Positions 56,286 through 64,000 of a stretch of 64,000 nt of DNA are shown in pieces. The stretch is from Geosporobacter ferrireducens (GTDB lineage: Bacteria; Bacillota; Clostridia; Peptostreptococcales; Thermotaleaceae), in NCBI RefSeq assembly GCF_001750685.1, contig NZ_CP017269.1, positions 2,583,416 to 2,647,415 of the forward strand. The letters are read 5' to 3'. The notes below the pieces were generated by a model. It was not told the DNA's origin and did no database searches. It was given only the letters and a program-made list of their open reading frames with translations. A program made the translations under genes and the position numbers. Within the stretch, counting starts at the first letter, position 1; each line of letters opens with the position of its first letter.

Positions 56286-57221
56286 TTATTTATTATAAAG
56301 CCTGTAAATTTTTTTTGCAATCTCCTTTACTTTTCGGCGAATATCCTCCGGCTCCAGCACTTCTACCCGATCCCCAAAACCCAGAATAAAACCATAAACC
56401 CAGTTTTCTTCCGGCAATGTTATCTGTACAATTGAATAATCAGCTTCCTCCACCAAAATATTCTCGCTGCCAAACCATTCTTCTATCATAGTCTTCATGT
56501 CCGCTGCAAATTTCAACACCAGCTGCACAGTATTTGAGGGCTGGTGCCACCCCTTCATCCAAGGAATTTGTTCTAAGTCAATTGGCTGTCGCTGATAGGA
56601 ACTATCCGTTATTTTGATATCTTTCATTCTTGAAAGCCTAAAAATACGGAATTCCTTCCGCAGCTTACAATAGCCATAAAGATACCATTTTTGACTCTTT
56701 AGCACGATCGTATAAGGATCTACCTCACGGGCTGAAGACTCTCCATTGCTGCCCCTGTAAACGAAAGATATGGCACGGAAGGACTGGATTGCCTCCTTGA
56801 TTATATCAATCTTTTCTTTGAGGAAAGCTTCATTCCCCCAAGAACTAAAATCTACAAAGATCTGCTCTGTTTTTGCCCTGAAAGCCTCGGCTTCCTTATC
56901 CTGAACAACTCCCTGGAGCTTGTCCAGCAGCCTGTCGGAGCGGGTGTCACTATATGAAGCCACACTTTTTAACGCAGATACAATAGAAGCCAGTTCATCA
57001 TTGGTCAAAAGGGTTTTATCCAGCTTATATCCATCTACAATACCTATGCCCCCATTAATCCCCTGATATGTAATTACGGGTATGCCCGCCATATTCAATG
57101 ACTCAATATCCCGATAAATCGTTCTTACAGATACATCAAATAAATCTGCAAGTTCTTTTGCCTGGATTCTCCTCTTATTCATCAAGGTCATTGTAATCGC
57201 CAGTAATCTATCCAGCTTCAT
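56286..57221 (-). CDS. YafY/YobV-type HTH regulator with WYL domain
   Basis: 311 residues. An N-terminal HTH (RIQAKELADLFDVSVRTIYR, then DIESLNMAGIP) and a WYL domain (QKWYLYGYCKLRKEFRIFRL) that may bind oligonucleotides or small molecules. Targets are unknown. It follows nagB at 62 bp on the same strand, but its role in the nag operon is not shown. GGAAGGATGG precedes the ATG. Confidence 0.88.
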   Translation of the reverse strand: MKLDRLLAITMTLMNKRRIQAKELADLFDVSVRTIYRDIESLNMAGIPVITYQGINGGIGIVDGYKLDKTLLTNDELASIVSALKSVASYSDTRSDRLLDKLQGVVQDKEAEAFRAKTEQIFVDFSSWGNEAFLKEKIDIIKEAIQSFRAISFVYRGSNGESSAREVDPYTIVLKSQKWYLYGYCKLRKEFRIFRLSRMKDIKITDSSYQRQPIDLEQIPWMKGWHQPSNTVQLVLKFAADMKTMIEEWFGSENILVEEADYSIVQITLPEENWVYGFILGFGDRVEVLEPEDIRRKVKEIAKKIYRLYNK

Positions 57222-57283
57222 ATAGCATCCATCCTTCCAGCACAGGAATAAATCTTTTCAAAACAATAGCCGCCATAGCCTTA

Positions 57284-58006
57284 TTATAAAAAACTTGCTT
57301 CCTCATCCATTATTACGGTTACATCTTTGTGAAGTCTAAGAATTGATGCCGGAACATCGGGTGTTATAGGCCCAGTTACCGCCTTACACAGAGCATCCGC
57401 CTTTTCTTTTCCGTTTGCGAGCAAAAGTATTTTTCTTGCAAACATAATTGTTTGAATACCCATACTGATTGCATAACGGGGTACATCCTCAATATTTGTG
57501 AAAAATCTTGAGTTTGCCAGTATTGTCTCCTCATCAAGCTTAACCTGATGGGTAGTGGCTTCGAAACTTATATTGGGCTCATTAAAACCAATATGTCCAT
57601 TTTTGCCTATACCTAGAACTTGTAAGTCAATTCCTCCCGTTTCAGCTATCTTTTTTTCATATCCACGGCATTCTTTATCAATATCTTCAATATTGCTGTT
57701 CGGCATGTTGATATTTTCTTTTTCTATATCGATATGTTTGAAGAAATTCTCCATCATGTAATAATGATAGCTGTTCGTATTTTCTTTTGCAAGCCCGATG
57801 TATTCATCCAAATTAAAAGTAATCATCTCTGAAAAGCTTAGCTTCTCCTCCCTGTACATACTTATAAGCTCTCTATACATTCCCATAGGTGTACTTCCCG
57901 TGGCAAATCCAATAACAGACTTAGATTTTAAATAAATCTGCCCGGCTACAATCACTGCAGCTCTTTTACTCATTTCATGATAATCCTTGACAACTACGAA
58001 ATTCAT
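57284..58006 (-). CDS. nagB: Glucosamine-6-phosphate deaminase
   Basis: 240 residues. GFATGSTPMGMYRELI near residue 33, FNLDEYIGLAKENTNSYHYY near residue 64, and GIGKNGHIGFNEP near residue 131 define NagB. It converts glucosamine-6-P to fructose-6-P and ammonia. It starts four bases after nagA ends (AAGGAG within the nagA end). It is the last step of the amino-sugar route in this operon. Confidence 0.95.
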   Translation of the reverse strand: MNFVVVKDYHEMSKRAAVIVAGQIYLKSKSVIGFATGSTPMGMYRELISMYREEKLSFSEMITFNLDEYIGLAKENTNSYHYYMMENFFKHIDIEKENINMPNSNIEDIDKECRGYEKKIAETGGIDLQVLGIGKNGHIGFNEPNISFEATTHQVKLDEETILANSRFFTNIEDVPRYAISMGIQTIMFARKILLLANGKEKADALCKAVTGPITPDVPASILRLHKDVTVIMDEEASFL

Positions 58007-58010
58007 CGGA

Positions 58011-59150
58011 TCACTCCTTGTAGCATTGATCTCCCCTTACAAATGTATATGCAATATTAAATTCCTCGTTAAAAATTACAATATCCGCATCTTTTCCTTT
58101 CTCTAGACTTCCTGTTCTGTCATATATGCCCAACAATCTCGCAGGATTGAAGGTTACAGTCTTTACAGCTTCTTCAATGGGTACACCCGTATTATCCCTA
58201 AAATTTTTCAAAGCTCTATCCATCGTTAGTATGCTTCCTGCAAGGGTTCCATTTTCCAATCTGGCACTGTTATCTTTAACAATAACGGTCTGTCCTGCTA
58301 CTTTATAGCAGCCTTCCTCCATACCGGAGGCACGCATGGAATCAGTAATAAGAACTATTTTTTCAGTTCCCTTTACCTTCAACAAAATTCGCTGTATAGC
58401 CGGATGGATATGAATGTTATCGGCGATCAACTCACAATTTACGTCCTTATCGTCCATAGCCGCACCCACTACACCGGGATTTCTATGATGAAGAGGCGTC
58501 ATTGCATTAAAAATATGCGTAATACTTCTGGCTCCCAGTTTGATCGCATTCAATGTCTCGTCATATGTGGCACAGCTATGACCTATGGATACAAGGATAT
58601 TTTCCTCAACGCACCGCCGGATAAATCCTTGAGAATTTTCCAGCTCCGGAGCTGTAGTAATCATTTTAATCACATCTTTATAATTTTCCAGAAAAGAAAA
58701 ATCAGTCCTAATAATATGAAGACCGTTTTGTGCTCCGGGATATTTCTTACTGATAAACGGCCCTTCGAGATGGCATCCCAGCACCTTAGAGCCATATCGC
58801 TTATCCATTGCTTTTTTGATATTGTCCAGCGCCTTTTCAATCGTATTCCAATCCATTGTCGCCGTTGTTGCAAGAAAGCCTGTGACGCCTGAAGCAACCA
58901 GGTTTTCACTTATGACCCTAATCCCCTCCTCACTGCCATCCATAATGTCATGTCCTGCTGCACCATGGATATGCATATCAATAAAGCCTGGGGATACATA
59001 GCGTTCTTTCGCATCAATAAACCTTTCTATTTTATAACGGTCAATTTCCTTCTCCGGAACAATACCGAATATTTTATCTTCAAATAATAGGACATTGTCA
59101 TCAAGCAGCCCTTTTTCAGTTATTATTCTCCCATGTATGATTGCTTTCAG
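58011..59150 (-). CDS. nagA: N-acetylglucosamine-6-phosphate deacetylase, apparent CTG start
   Basis: 379 residues, the normal NagA length, when read from CTG at 59150. DMHIHGAAGHD near residue 59, GCHLEGPFIS, HSCATYDE, THIFNAMTPLHHR and LITDSMRASG carry the metal and substrate residues. GGGAGG precedes the CTG by eight bases. A stop lies two codons upstream, and no ATG, GTG or TTG occurs in frame before ATG 58976, which would cut off the N-terminal 58 residues including the start of the barrel. An assembly error or frameshift is the alternative. Confidence 0.9.
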   Translation of the reverse strand: MKAIIHGRIITEKGLLDDNVLLFEDKIFGIVPEKEIDRYKIERFIDAKERYVSPGFIDMHIHGAAGHDIMDGSEEGIRVISENLVASGVTGFLATTATMDWNTIEKALDNIKKAMDKRYGSKVLGCHLEGPFISKKYPGAQNGLHIIRTDFSFLENYKDVIKMITTAPELENSQGFIRRCVEENILVSIGHSCATYDETLNAIKLGARSITHIFNAMTPLHHRNPGVVGAAMDDKDVNCELIADNIHIHPAIQRILLKVKGTEKIVLITDSMRASGMEEGCYKVAGQTVIVKDNSARLENGTLAGSILTMDRALKNFRDNTGVPIEEAVKTVTFNPARLLGIYDRTGSLEKGKDADIVIFNEEFNIAYTFVRGDQCYKE

Positions 59151-59212
59151 TTTTCATTCCTCCCTATCATTAGGCTTCACCGAAATTAGTTTTAGATTGA
59201 TCAAGTTGTAAT

Positions 59213-59245
59213 AAAAGCAGGTAGATCATGCCCCTATCTACCTGC
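59213..59245 (-). terminator. Terminator within the PTS-nag operon
   Basis: GCAGGTAGAT-AGGGGCATG-ATCTACCTGC stem followed by TTTTATT on the minus strand, between the IIA gene and nagA. Confidence 0.8.
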
Positions 59246-59259
59246 TTCTATAAGTATTG

Positions 59260-59685
59260 CTATTCCTTGCCCATGTGATCTTCCAGCATTTTATTTCCAT
59301 AGACGATTGTCGAAGATGATATATTCACTAAATCAGCTATCATCTGACTGACGCCGCTGGTATAGGTTCTGGCATTTAGCGCCTCAACCAACAAAGGCAG
59401 GTTTGTGCCGCTTAGGACATGTATATTAAACTTAGGATTTTCGGCGAGCATCACCATCGAACGGTTAAAAGGACTGCCCCCAGGGAGATCTGCAAAAATG
59501 ATAACTCCCTCCGTTGTATCCAGTTTTTCGAAAGACTCCATTAACTTTCTATCCAATACATTTATGTCGTCCTCCGGTAGGAAATCCACGATTCCAACGT
59601 TCTTCTGTTCTCCCATAATCATTTCTACAGCACTGATCATACCGCTTGCAAAATGATTGTGTCCTGTAATAACAAATGCTACCAT
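59260..59685 (-). CDS. PTS mannose-family EIIA component
   Basis: 141 residues. AFVITGHNHFASGMISAVEM at the N-terminus carries the phosphorylated His (His near 9-11). FADLPGGSPFNRSM near residue 63 is the conserved dimer/active region. It takes phosphate from HPr to IIB. It is the fifth gene of the minus-strand operon and is followed by a terminator before nagA. Confidence 0.93.
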   Translation of the reverse strand: MVAFVITGHNHFASGMISAVEMIMGEQKNVGIVDFLPEDDINVLDRKLMESFEKLDTTEGVIIFADLPGGSPFNRSMVMLAENPKFNIHVLSGTNLPLLVEALNARTYTSGVSQMIADLVNISSSTIVYGNKMLEDHMGKE

Positions 59686-59697
59686 TTTATCACCTTT

Positions 59698-60459
59698 TTA
59701 GATTACGACGTTATTTTTTTTGATTACTTCCGTATATTTTGCATATACGTTGTCATTATTTTCCTGAGGGACTTCTACAACATTCGGCGAAACAAATATC
59801 GCCAGTTCAAAACCTTTCTTCTGCAAGAGTTTAGCCGTCTCTGATGCAAATGCCTGACTGATATATATTACGGAAAGAGTCGATCCTGCCCCCACTTTTT
59901 GATGATATCCTTCCACCGGAACAAGGGCATCTTCAAGGGGAACACAATTATCTATAAATACATCTGCAAAATCTCCAAGCTTCTTACCCGTAGAATGCGT
60001 TGCTTTTGCTTTCTTATAGTTTTCCCCTGAAGCAACGACAATCACTTTCATTCCTATTTCTTTGGCATACATCGCGGCCTCTACGGGAGCGGCGTTAAGG
60101 CCTCCGTGAGAATAGACGACCATTGTATCATCCTTTTTGAATGTATAACTTTGCAGGAAATTTTTAATGTATCCTTCCTGCCTTTCAATCCACAACAACT
60201 CACGTGCGCCGCCTGTTCCAATAACATTAAACCACATAAGTCTTGAGTCCATTAAAGGATGAAATCCAACGATACCACCATATCTTGGAAATACATCTAA
60301 TATGGGAATAACAGAATGCCCGCTGCCGAATAAATGAACCAATCCACCCTTTGTTATGGATTCTGACATAATTTCAGCTGCTTTTTTAATATTCTCTTCC
60401 TGTGTCGATGCAATCTTATCTAATACCTCGTTTGCTTTTACAAAGTATTCTACTGACAT
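59698..60459 (-). CDS. SIS-domain phosphosugar-binding protein (COG4821 type)
   Basis: 253 residues. One SIS domain with LVHLFGSGHSVIPILDVFPR near residue 39, YSHGGLNAAPVEAAMYAKEI near residue 116 and GAGSTLSVIYISQAFASET near residue 191. This long form (UPF0309-like) differs from AgaS and GlmS. A phosphosugar-isomerase or binding role is inferred; the position between EIID and EIIA implies it acts on the imported sugar phosphate. No match to a named enzyme. Confidence 0.83.
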   Translation of the reverse strand: MSVEYFVKANEVLDKIASTQEENIKKAAEIMSESITKGGLVHLFGSGHSVIPILDVFPRYGGIVGFHPLMDSRLMWFNVIGTGGARELLWIERQEGYIKNFLQSYTFKKDDTMVVYSHGGLNAAPVEAAMYAKEIGMKVIVVASGENYKKAKATHSTGKKLGDFADVFIDNCVPLEDALVPVEGYHQKVGAGSTLSVIYISQAFASETAKLLQKKGFELAIFVSPNVVEVPQENNDNVYAKYTEVIKKNNVVI

Positions 60460-60526
60460 TTACATTTCTCCCTTCGATTTTGTCTTATCTACTGCAATTA
60501 ATATTAACGATCCTCTAAAGGCTATA

Positions 60527-61339
60527 TTAAAGCATTCCTATTGCTACGCCTATTAGTGCAAAGATAAATATAAAACCCATAACCCGCAGTGGTGACATTT
60601 TCCTTCTTGATAGCAGATACCACACCATTCCCACGACTGCTAAGGGCAGCATCCCTGGCATGATTCTGTCCAGAATTTCCTGCAGTGAAAGCACCATTTC
60701 ACCGGATGAATATTTAAGCGGCGTAGTTACGTTTATATAACTGGCACTTAGTGCACCCATAACCAGAAGACCCAATACATTCAAGGAATCTGTCAAAGCA
60801 TGTATCTTACCGCTTGACATAACATTCTGGATACCATTTAAACCAGCGTTGTATCCAAACTTATAAAGATACCATGAATATGCCATTGTCAGCGTCGGGT
60901 AGAGCAGAAAATAGAAAGCGGGCCCCAATAAACCCGAAGAATTTGTAATGCCCAGCGCTATTGCCAATAAGATAGGAATCAGAGTCCCCGGTACAAGGGT
61001 ATCGCCGATCCCGGACATAGGCCCCATGAGAGCAATTTTTACCGTGCTTATCGTGTCATCATCAATATCTACCCCATTCGCTCTTTGTTCCTCCATCGCT
61101 GCTGTTACACCGTTAATAACACTTCCTACCTGCGGTTCAACATTAAAGAGCATTAAATGCCTTTTCAAAGCGTCTCTGATATCCTCTTCCTTTTGATACA
61201 ACTCCTTTATTACGGGAATCATTGAATGGGCAAAAGCAATCCCCTGCATCCTTTCCCCGCTTTGTGATGATCCATTAAAGAAGAACCATGTCAGCCATGA
61301 TCTGAATAAAGTCTTCTGGGATAATTTCTTCTCAGTCAT
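60527..61339 (-). CDS. PTS mannose-family EIID component
   Basis: 270 residues. LFRSWLTWFFFNGSSQSGER, MQGIAFAHSMIPVIKELY and MGPMSGIGDTLVPGTLIPIL are EIID hallmarks; C-terminal membrane helices follow. With EIIC it forms the sugar channel. ATG 61339 follows the EIIC stop directly. Confidence 0.94.
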   Translation of the reverse strand: MTEKKLSQKTLFRSWLTWFFFNGSSQSGERMQGIAFAHSMIPVIKELYQKEEDIRDALKRHLMLFNVEPQVGSVINGVTAAMEEQRANGVDIDDDTISTVKIALMGPMSGIGDTLVPGTLIPILLAIALGITNSSGLLGPAFYFLLYPTLTMAYSWYLYKFGYNAGLNGIQNVMSSGKIHALTDSLNVLGLLVMGALSASYINVTTPLKYSSGEMVLSLQEILDRIMPGMLPLAVVGMVWYLLSRRKMSPLRVMGFIFIFALIGVAIGML

Positions 61340-62095
61340 TTATGACACCTCGCTCTCTGCTGTAAATTTAAACCAGAATAATGCCAGTACCGTGCCAAAC
61401 AAGGCAATCGGTATAATCGGCAGCTGCAGATATACTACAGCTAAAAATCCTATAAGAAATATACCGAAGTAAATTTTTTCTTTTATAATCATATTTAGAA
61501 GAAGGCCTATACCGAGCGCAGGCAGCATTCCTCCTACTACCTGCAGATAATGATTGACAAATGGAGGTATTGATGATATAAAATTCTGTAGAAAGTCTTT
61601 TCCAAGGTAAAGTATTACGAATGCTGGTATAAATCTTAGTGCAAAGTTTACGACCTGAGGCAGAAGATTCATCATCTTTACACCCTTCATATTTCCTGCT
61701 TCAGCATACTTGTCAGCTTTATGGACAAAGTAAACATTTACAATCCATACTACATTCCATAAGAGTACACCCAGCAATCCAACTGGTATAGCCAGGGTTG
61801 GAGCTAATTGGGGGTCCATCTTGGATAGAACTACAAGAGCTGTGGTGAGATAGCCAATATAATTCACGTCAAATGGCATTACGGCGCCTGGTGTGATGAT
61901 ACCGATATACATTGCCTGTATTAGAACTCCCACTTCTAATGCAAGCTTTACATCTCCCAGAATAATACCTACAAGAGCTGACGCGATAAGTGGTCTGCCT
62001 AAGGTATAAAAACCACCGGTAGTTCCAAAAAACCAAGGTGCCCCAATTGCTCCTAAATAAGTCAGCAGCGCAATGAACACTAATTGGATCGTCAC
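61340..62095 (-). CDS. PTS mannose-family EIIC component
   Basis: 251 residues, polytopic; GRPLIASALVGIILGDVKLA near residue 32 and MYIGIITPGAVMPFDVNYIG are typical of EIIC of the mannose/sorbose/GalNAc family. GGGAGG stands only one base from ATG 62101 but seven from the GTG at codon 3, so GTG 62095 is preferred. The spacing is like that of nagA. Sugar specificity is not readable. Confidence 0.92.
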   Translation of the reverse strand: MTIQLVFIALLTYLGAIGAPWFFGTTGGFYTLGRPLIASALVGIILGDVKLALEVGVLIQAMYIGIITPGAVMPFDVNYIGYLTTALVVLSKMDPQLAPTLAIPVGLLGVLLWNVVWIVNVYFVHKADKYAEAGNMKGVKMMNLLPQVVNFALRFIPAFVILYLGKDFLQNFISSIPPFVNHYLQVVGGMLPALGIGLLLNMIIKEKIYFGIFLIGFLAVVYLQLPIIPIALFGTVLALFWFKFTAESEVS

Positions 62096-62154
62096 TTTCA
62101 TTCCTCCCTTTATTTATTTTTCAAAGTAAAGCCTTGTTTCTATTCTTTCACCTC

Positions 62155-62649
62155 CTATTCCCTTACATATTTGTGCCTTTCCTTGTCCCATGTTATCAAA
62201 GGGGTATCCGGGACCAACTGGAAAGAAATTTTTAAGCCTTCCCCGTGAAGCACTTCGAGTATTTCAATATCGGCGTCACTTAAAAAAACATTATGGGTAA
62301 TCTCATACTGGGCACCTTCTTTTTTAGATACATTTCCAATATTGATCCATTGAGGACGAAATTCATTCCTGCATAATTCCTTAAGTAAGGACGGAAACCT
62401 CACGATAATCAAATTGTTTCCTTCTTCAGAATCTAGTTTTTCTATCATTTCCTTGGATTCTGCCATACTGCACATATAGGTCTTATAATTTTTAGGTACG
62501 GACATGGTCATAATTGATTTCAGCATAGGATTTGCCGCAGTTTTATCGTCTATGGCAACGATATTTTTAATTTCCAGATTTATCGCCCACTTGGTTATGA
62601 TCTGACCATGTATTAATCGATCATCTACCCGAATAAAGTTTTTTCCCAT
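62155..62649 (-). CDS. PTS mannose-family EIIB component
   Basis: 164 residues. RVDDRLIHGQIITKWAIN near residue 7 holds the phosphorylated His (His 15). GNVSKKEGAQYEITHNVFL near residue 125 is also conserved. It receives phosphate from IIA and passes it to sugar. It is the second gene of the operon. Confidence 0.95.
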   Translation of the reverse strand: MGKNFIRVDDRLIHGQIITKWAINLEIKNIVAIDDKTAANPMLKSIMTMSVPKNYKTYMCSMAESKEMIEKLDSEEGNNLIIVRFPSLLKELCRNEFRPQWINIGNVSKKEGAQYEITHNVFLSDADIEILEVLHGEGLKISFQLVPDTPLITWDKERHKYVRE

Positions 62650-62661
62650 TTTCCCGCCTCC

Positions 62662-63396
62662 CTAATACTCACTTTTTAATTCCACTTCTATCGAATATCT
62701 GTCCCACCTTAAAATAGATTCTGCATATTCAAATGGAACACCACTGCTGTTATAGGTTATTCTTTTCACATCAAATACAGGAGTGCCTTTCTTTTGACCA
62801 AACAGTGTGTACATAGCCTTTTCTTCCAAAATGCTGATGTTATAGATTTCTTTTGCACTGTGCGGTGTAATCCCTTTGGTCTCTAATATTTTATATAATG
62901 AGCCAATATCTTCTATTAGCCCTGCCTCCTCTATTGATAAAAAGTTAGATGGTATATGGGATGTCTGCAATGCTATCGGCACTCCGTCCACCAGCCTTAA
63001 CCGCTTGATCCTCGTAATCCCGTTGTCCTTGTTTATATTCAATTTTTCAGCAATAGTTTCATCGAGGATAGCTTTAATTTCGATGACTCTTGTTTCCGCT
63101 TCAATTCCCTTCTCCTTTAACTCATCTGTAAAGCTCATAAGATTCAACATTCTGTTGATTTTGGGCTTTGCTACAAAAGTTCCTTTCCCCTGTATTCTAT
63201 AAAGGTACCCTTCATTTACTAAATCCGTTAAGGCCTTTCTCACCGTAATGGAACTGACATTATGGATCTTCTGAAGCTCGTTTTCACTTGGAACTTTTTC
63301 TTCAACTTTATATGTTCCGTCTTTTATTTTATTGATGATATCTTCTTTCACCCGATAGTAGAGCGGAATGGGTATATTCTTATTGATAGCGATCAC
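62662..63396 (-). CDS. GntR-family (HutC/UTRA) transcription regulator
   Basis: 244 residues. An N-terminal winged helix (IPLYYRVKEDIINKIKDG, then KVPSENELQKIHNVSSITVR) and a C-terminal UTRA ligand domain (about 85-240) like NagR/YvoA that bind amino-sugar phosphates. It is the first gene of the operon and likely autoregulated at 63423-63452. The start GTG overlaps the Shine-Dalgarno-like GAGGGGTG, so the exact first codon is doubtful. Confidence 0.92.
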   Translation of the reverse strand: MIAINKNIPIPLYYRVKEDIINKIKDGTYKVEEKVPSENELQKIHNVSSITVRKALTDLVNEGYLYRIQGKGTFVAKPKINRMLNLMSFTDELKEKGIEAETRVIEIKAILDETIAEKLNINKDNGITRIKRLRLVDGVPIALQTSHIPSNFLSIEEAGLIEDIGSLYKILETKGITPHSAKEIYNISILEEKAMYTLFGQKKGTPVFDVKRITYNSSGVPFEYAESILRWDRYSIEVELKSEY

Positions 63397-63422
63397 CCCT
63401 CGGTATATTTATATATATTCAT

Positions 63423-63452
63423 GTTAGTATGTTCTTATGTTCTTATACTAAC
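63423..63452. promoter_or_regulatory. Probable operator of the amino-sugar PTS operon
   Basis: GTTAGTAT...ATACTAAC inverted repeat (30 bp in all), with inner direct repeats AAGAACAT. It lies between the -10 and the first gene, where a GntR-type repressor would block transcription. Confidence 0.6.
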
Positions 63453-63461
63453 TTTATTTTT

Positions 63462-63489
63462 ATAATAGCACAAATTTTTTGTCTTGCAA
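63462..63489 (-). promoter_or_regulatory. Sigma-A promoter of the amino-sugar PTS operon
   Basis: -35 TTGCAA (63489-63484), 16-base spacer, -10 TATTAT (63467-63462) on the minus strand, directly upstream of the operator. Confidence 0.55.
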
Positions 63490-63544
63490 ACCTTTTTTTA
63501 ATTTTCTGACATATTTAAAACCGTAAGTACCCTATAAAACAAAT

Positions 63545-63573
63545 CAAAGGCAGAGACAAGGTCTCTGCCTTTG
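63545..63573 (-). terminator. Terminator of the RND gene
   Basis: CAAAGGCAGAGAC-CTT-GTCTCTGCCTTTG stem followed by ATTTGTTTT on the minus strand. Confidence 0.75.
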
Positions 63574-63586
63574 ATGCTGATAGCTT

Positions 63587-64000
63587 CTACATATTTACTT
63601 TTAATTTTTTATGTCTGTAGTTTTCTTTGAATGCTTCTATTTTGCTTTCGATAAGACTATACAGCACAGGTACCACCACCAGGGTCAATAGGGTAGATAC
63701 CATTAACCCGCCCATAAAGGCTACTGCCATGGGGCGAAATAAGTCATTGCCAAAGAATGCTAACGGAAACAGGCCAAATACCGTTGTAGTGGTACTTAGC
63801 ACCACCGGTCTGAATCTGGCACTGACCGCTTTGGTACATGCCGATTCAATCCCTATGCCTTCTTTTCGTTGATCATTAATATAATCGATTAAAATAATCG
63901 CATTATTAATCACTACCCCCATCAGGCTGACGACACCCAATATACTAAATAGGGATAAAGGCTGCATAAATACTACCAGGGCAATCATAGAGCCTATTAG
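63587..64000 (-). CDS. RND efflux transporter, C-terminal end (cut by window edge)
   Basis: The last 137 codons of an AcrB/HAE1-family pump. SLFSILGVVSLMGVVINNAI and LIDYINDQRKEG, then SARFRPVVLSTTTTVFGLFP and FMGGLMVSTLLTLVVVPVLY are conserved helices 10-12 of RND exporters. It uses proton motive force to export drugs, metals or lipids. The open frame continues past the right edge; the N-terminal part and any adaptor cannot be seen. Confidence 0.92.
   Translation of the reverse strand, partial: LIGSMIALVVFMQPLSLFSILGVVSLMGVVINNAIILIDYINDQRKEGIGIESACTKAVSARFRPVVLSTTTTVFGLFPLAFFGNDLFRPMAVAFMGGLMVSTLLTLVVVPVLYSLIESKIEAFKENYRHKKLKVNM

Noticed and set aside
58011..58976. nagA starting at ATG 58976
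   Set aside because: It would lack the first 58 residues and has no Shine-Dalgarno sequence; the upstream in-frame sequence is NagA-like.

Overview
This 64 kb window reads as chromosome of an anaerobic, endospore-forming Firmicute of class Clostridia, perhaps related to Alkaliphilus or other Clostridiaceae. The reasons are moderately low G+C, strong AGGAGG ribosome binding sites, sporulation and germination genes (spmAB, gin/csfB, bofA, a GerA-type operon, yabE, ricT), a ferredoxin-linked four-subunit 2-oxoacid oxidoreductase, two-cluster ferredoxin, T-box and TPP riboswitch control, and a Gram-positive SRP RNA with an Alu domain. The species assignment is inference. No phage, insertion sequence, transposase or CRISPR array was seen.

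From about 3.8 to 46.6 kb the window follows, on the minus strand, the near-origin block known from Bacillus subtilis: tRNA-Ser, SRP RNA, dnaX, ebfC, recR, yaaL, bofA, rRNA operon, gin, yaaO, tmk, darA, holB, ricT, trmN6, rsmI, abrB (plus strand here), metG, tatD, yabE, rnmV, rsmA. Clade-specific genes interrupt it: a PHP-domain protein and superoxide dismutase between recR and yaaL; porGDAB, a gerABC operon and two L25/Ctc genes between bofA and the rRNA operon; ferredoxin and a TlpA-like thioredoxin between ricT and trmN6; cca, ytxH-like genes, spmAB and a phospholipase D-family protein between abrB and metG.

The rRNA operon (16S, tRNA-Ala, 23S, 5S; 25.2-30.7 kb, minus) has three tandem sigma-A promoters, a leader packed with stem-loops, and an intervening sequence in helix 45 of the 23S rRNA. 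The left end (0-3.8 kb) holds an ammonium transporter start with a long leader, a DUF1657 protein, a lipoprotein zinc carboxypeptidase and an acidic protein of unknown role.

The right part (46.8-64 kb) is more accessory: a small membrane protein, speD, an ECF sigma/anti-sigma pair, a YetF-like protein, a fused pair of 2-hydroxyacyl-CoA-dehydratase-like domains with its activase, a YhfW-like FAD/Rieske oxidoreductase, thiT behind a TPP riboswitch, a WYL regulator, and a GntR-controlled mannose-family PTS operon with a SIS protein, nagA and nagB for amino-sugar use. nagA has no ATG, GTG or TTG in a usable position and appears to start at CTG. An RND efflux gene runs off the right edge.

Main points for follow-up: two related ~100 bp inverted-repeat elements, a family of at least four short hairpin repeats (two with extended homology upstream of redox genes), a small membrane gene inserted between a T-box and metG, repeated palindromic sites upstream of por, a Fur/PerR-like box between yaaL and sodA, and the fused dehydratase-like gene with its activase.
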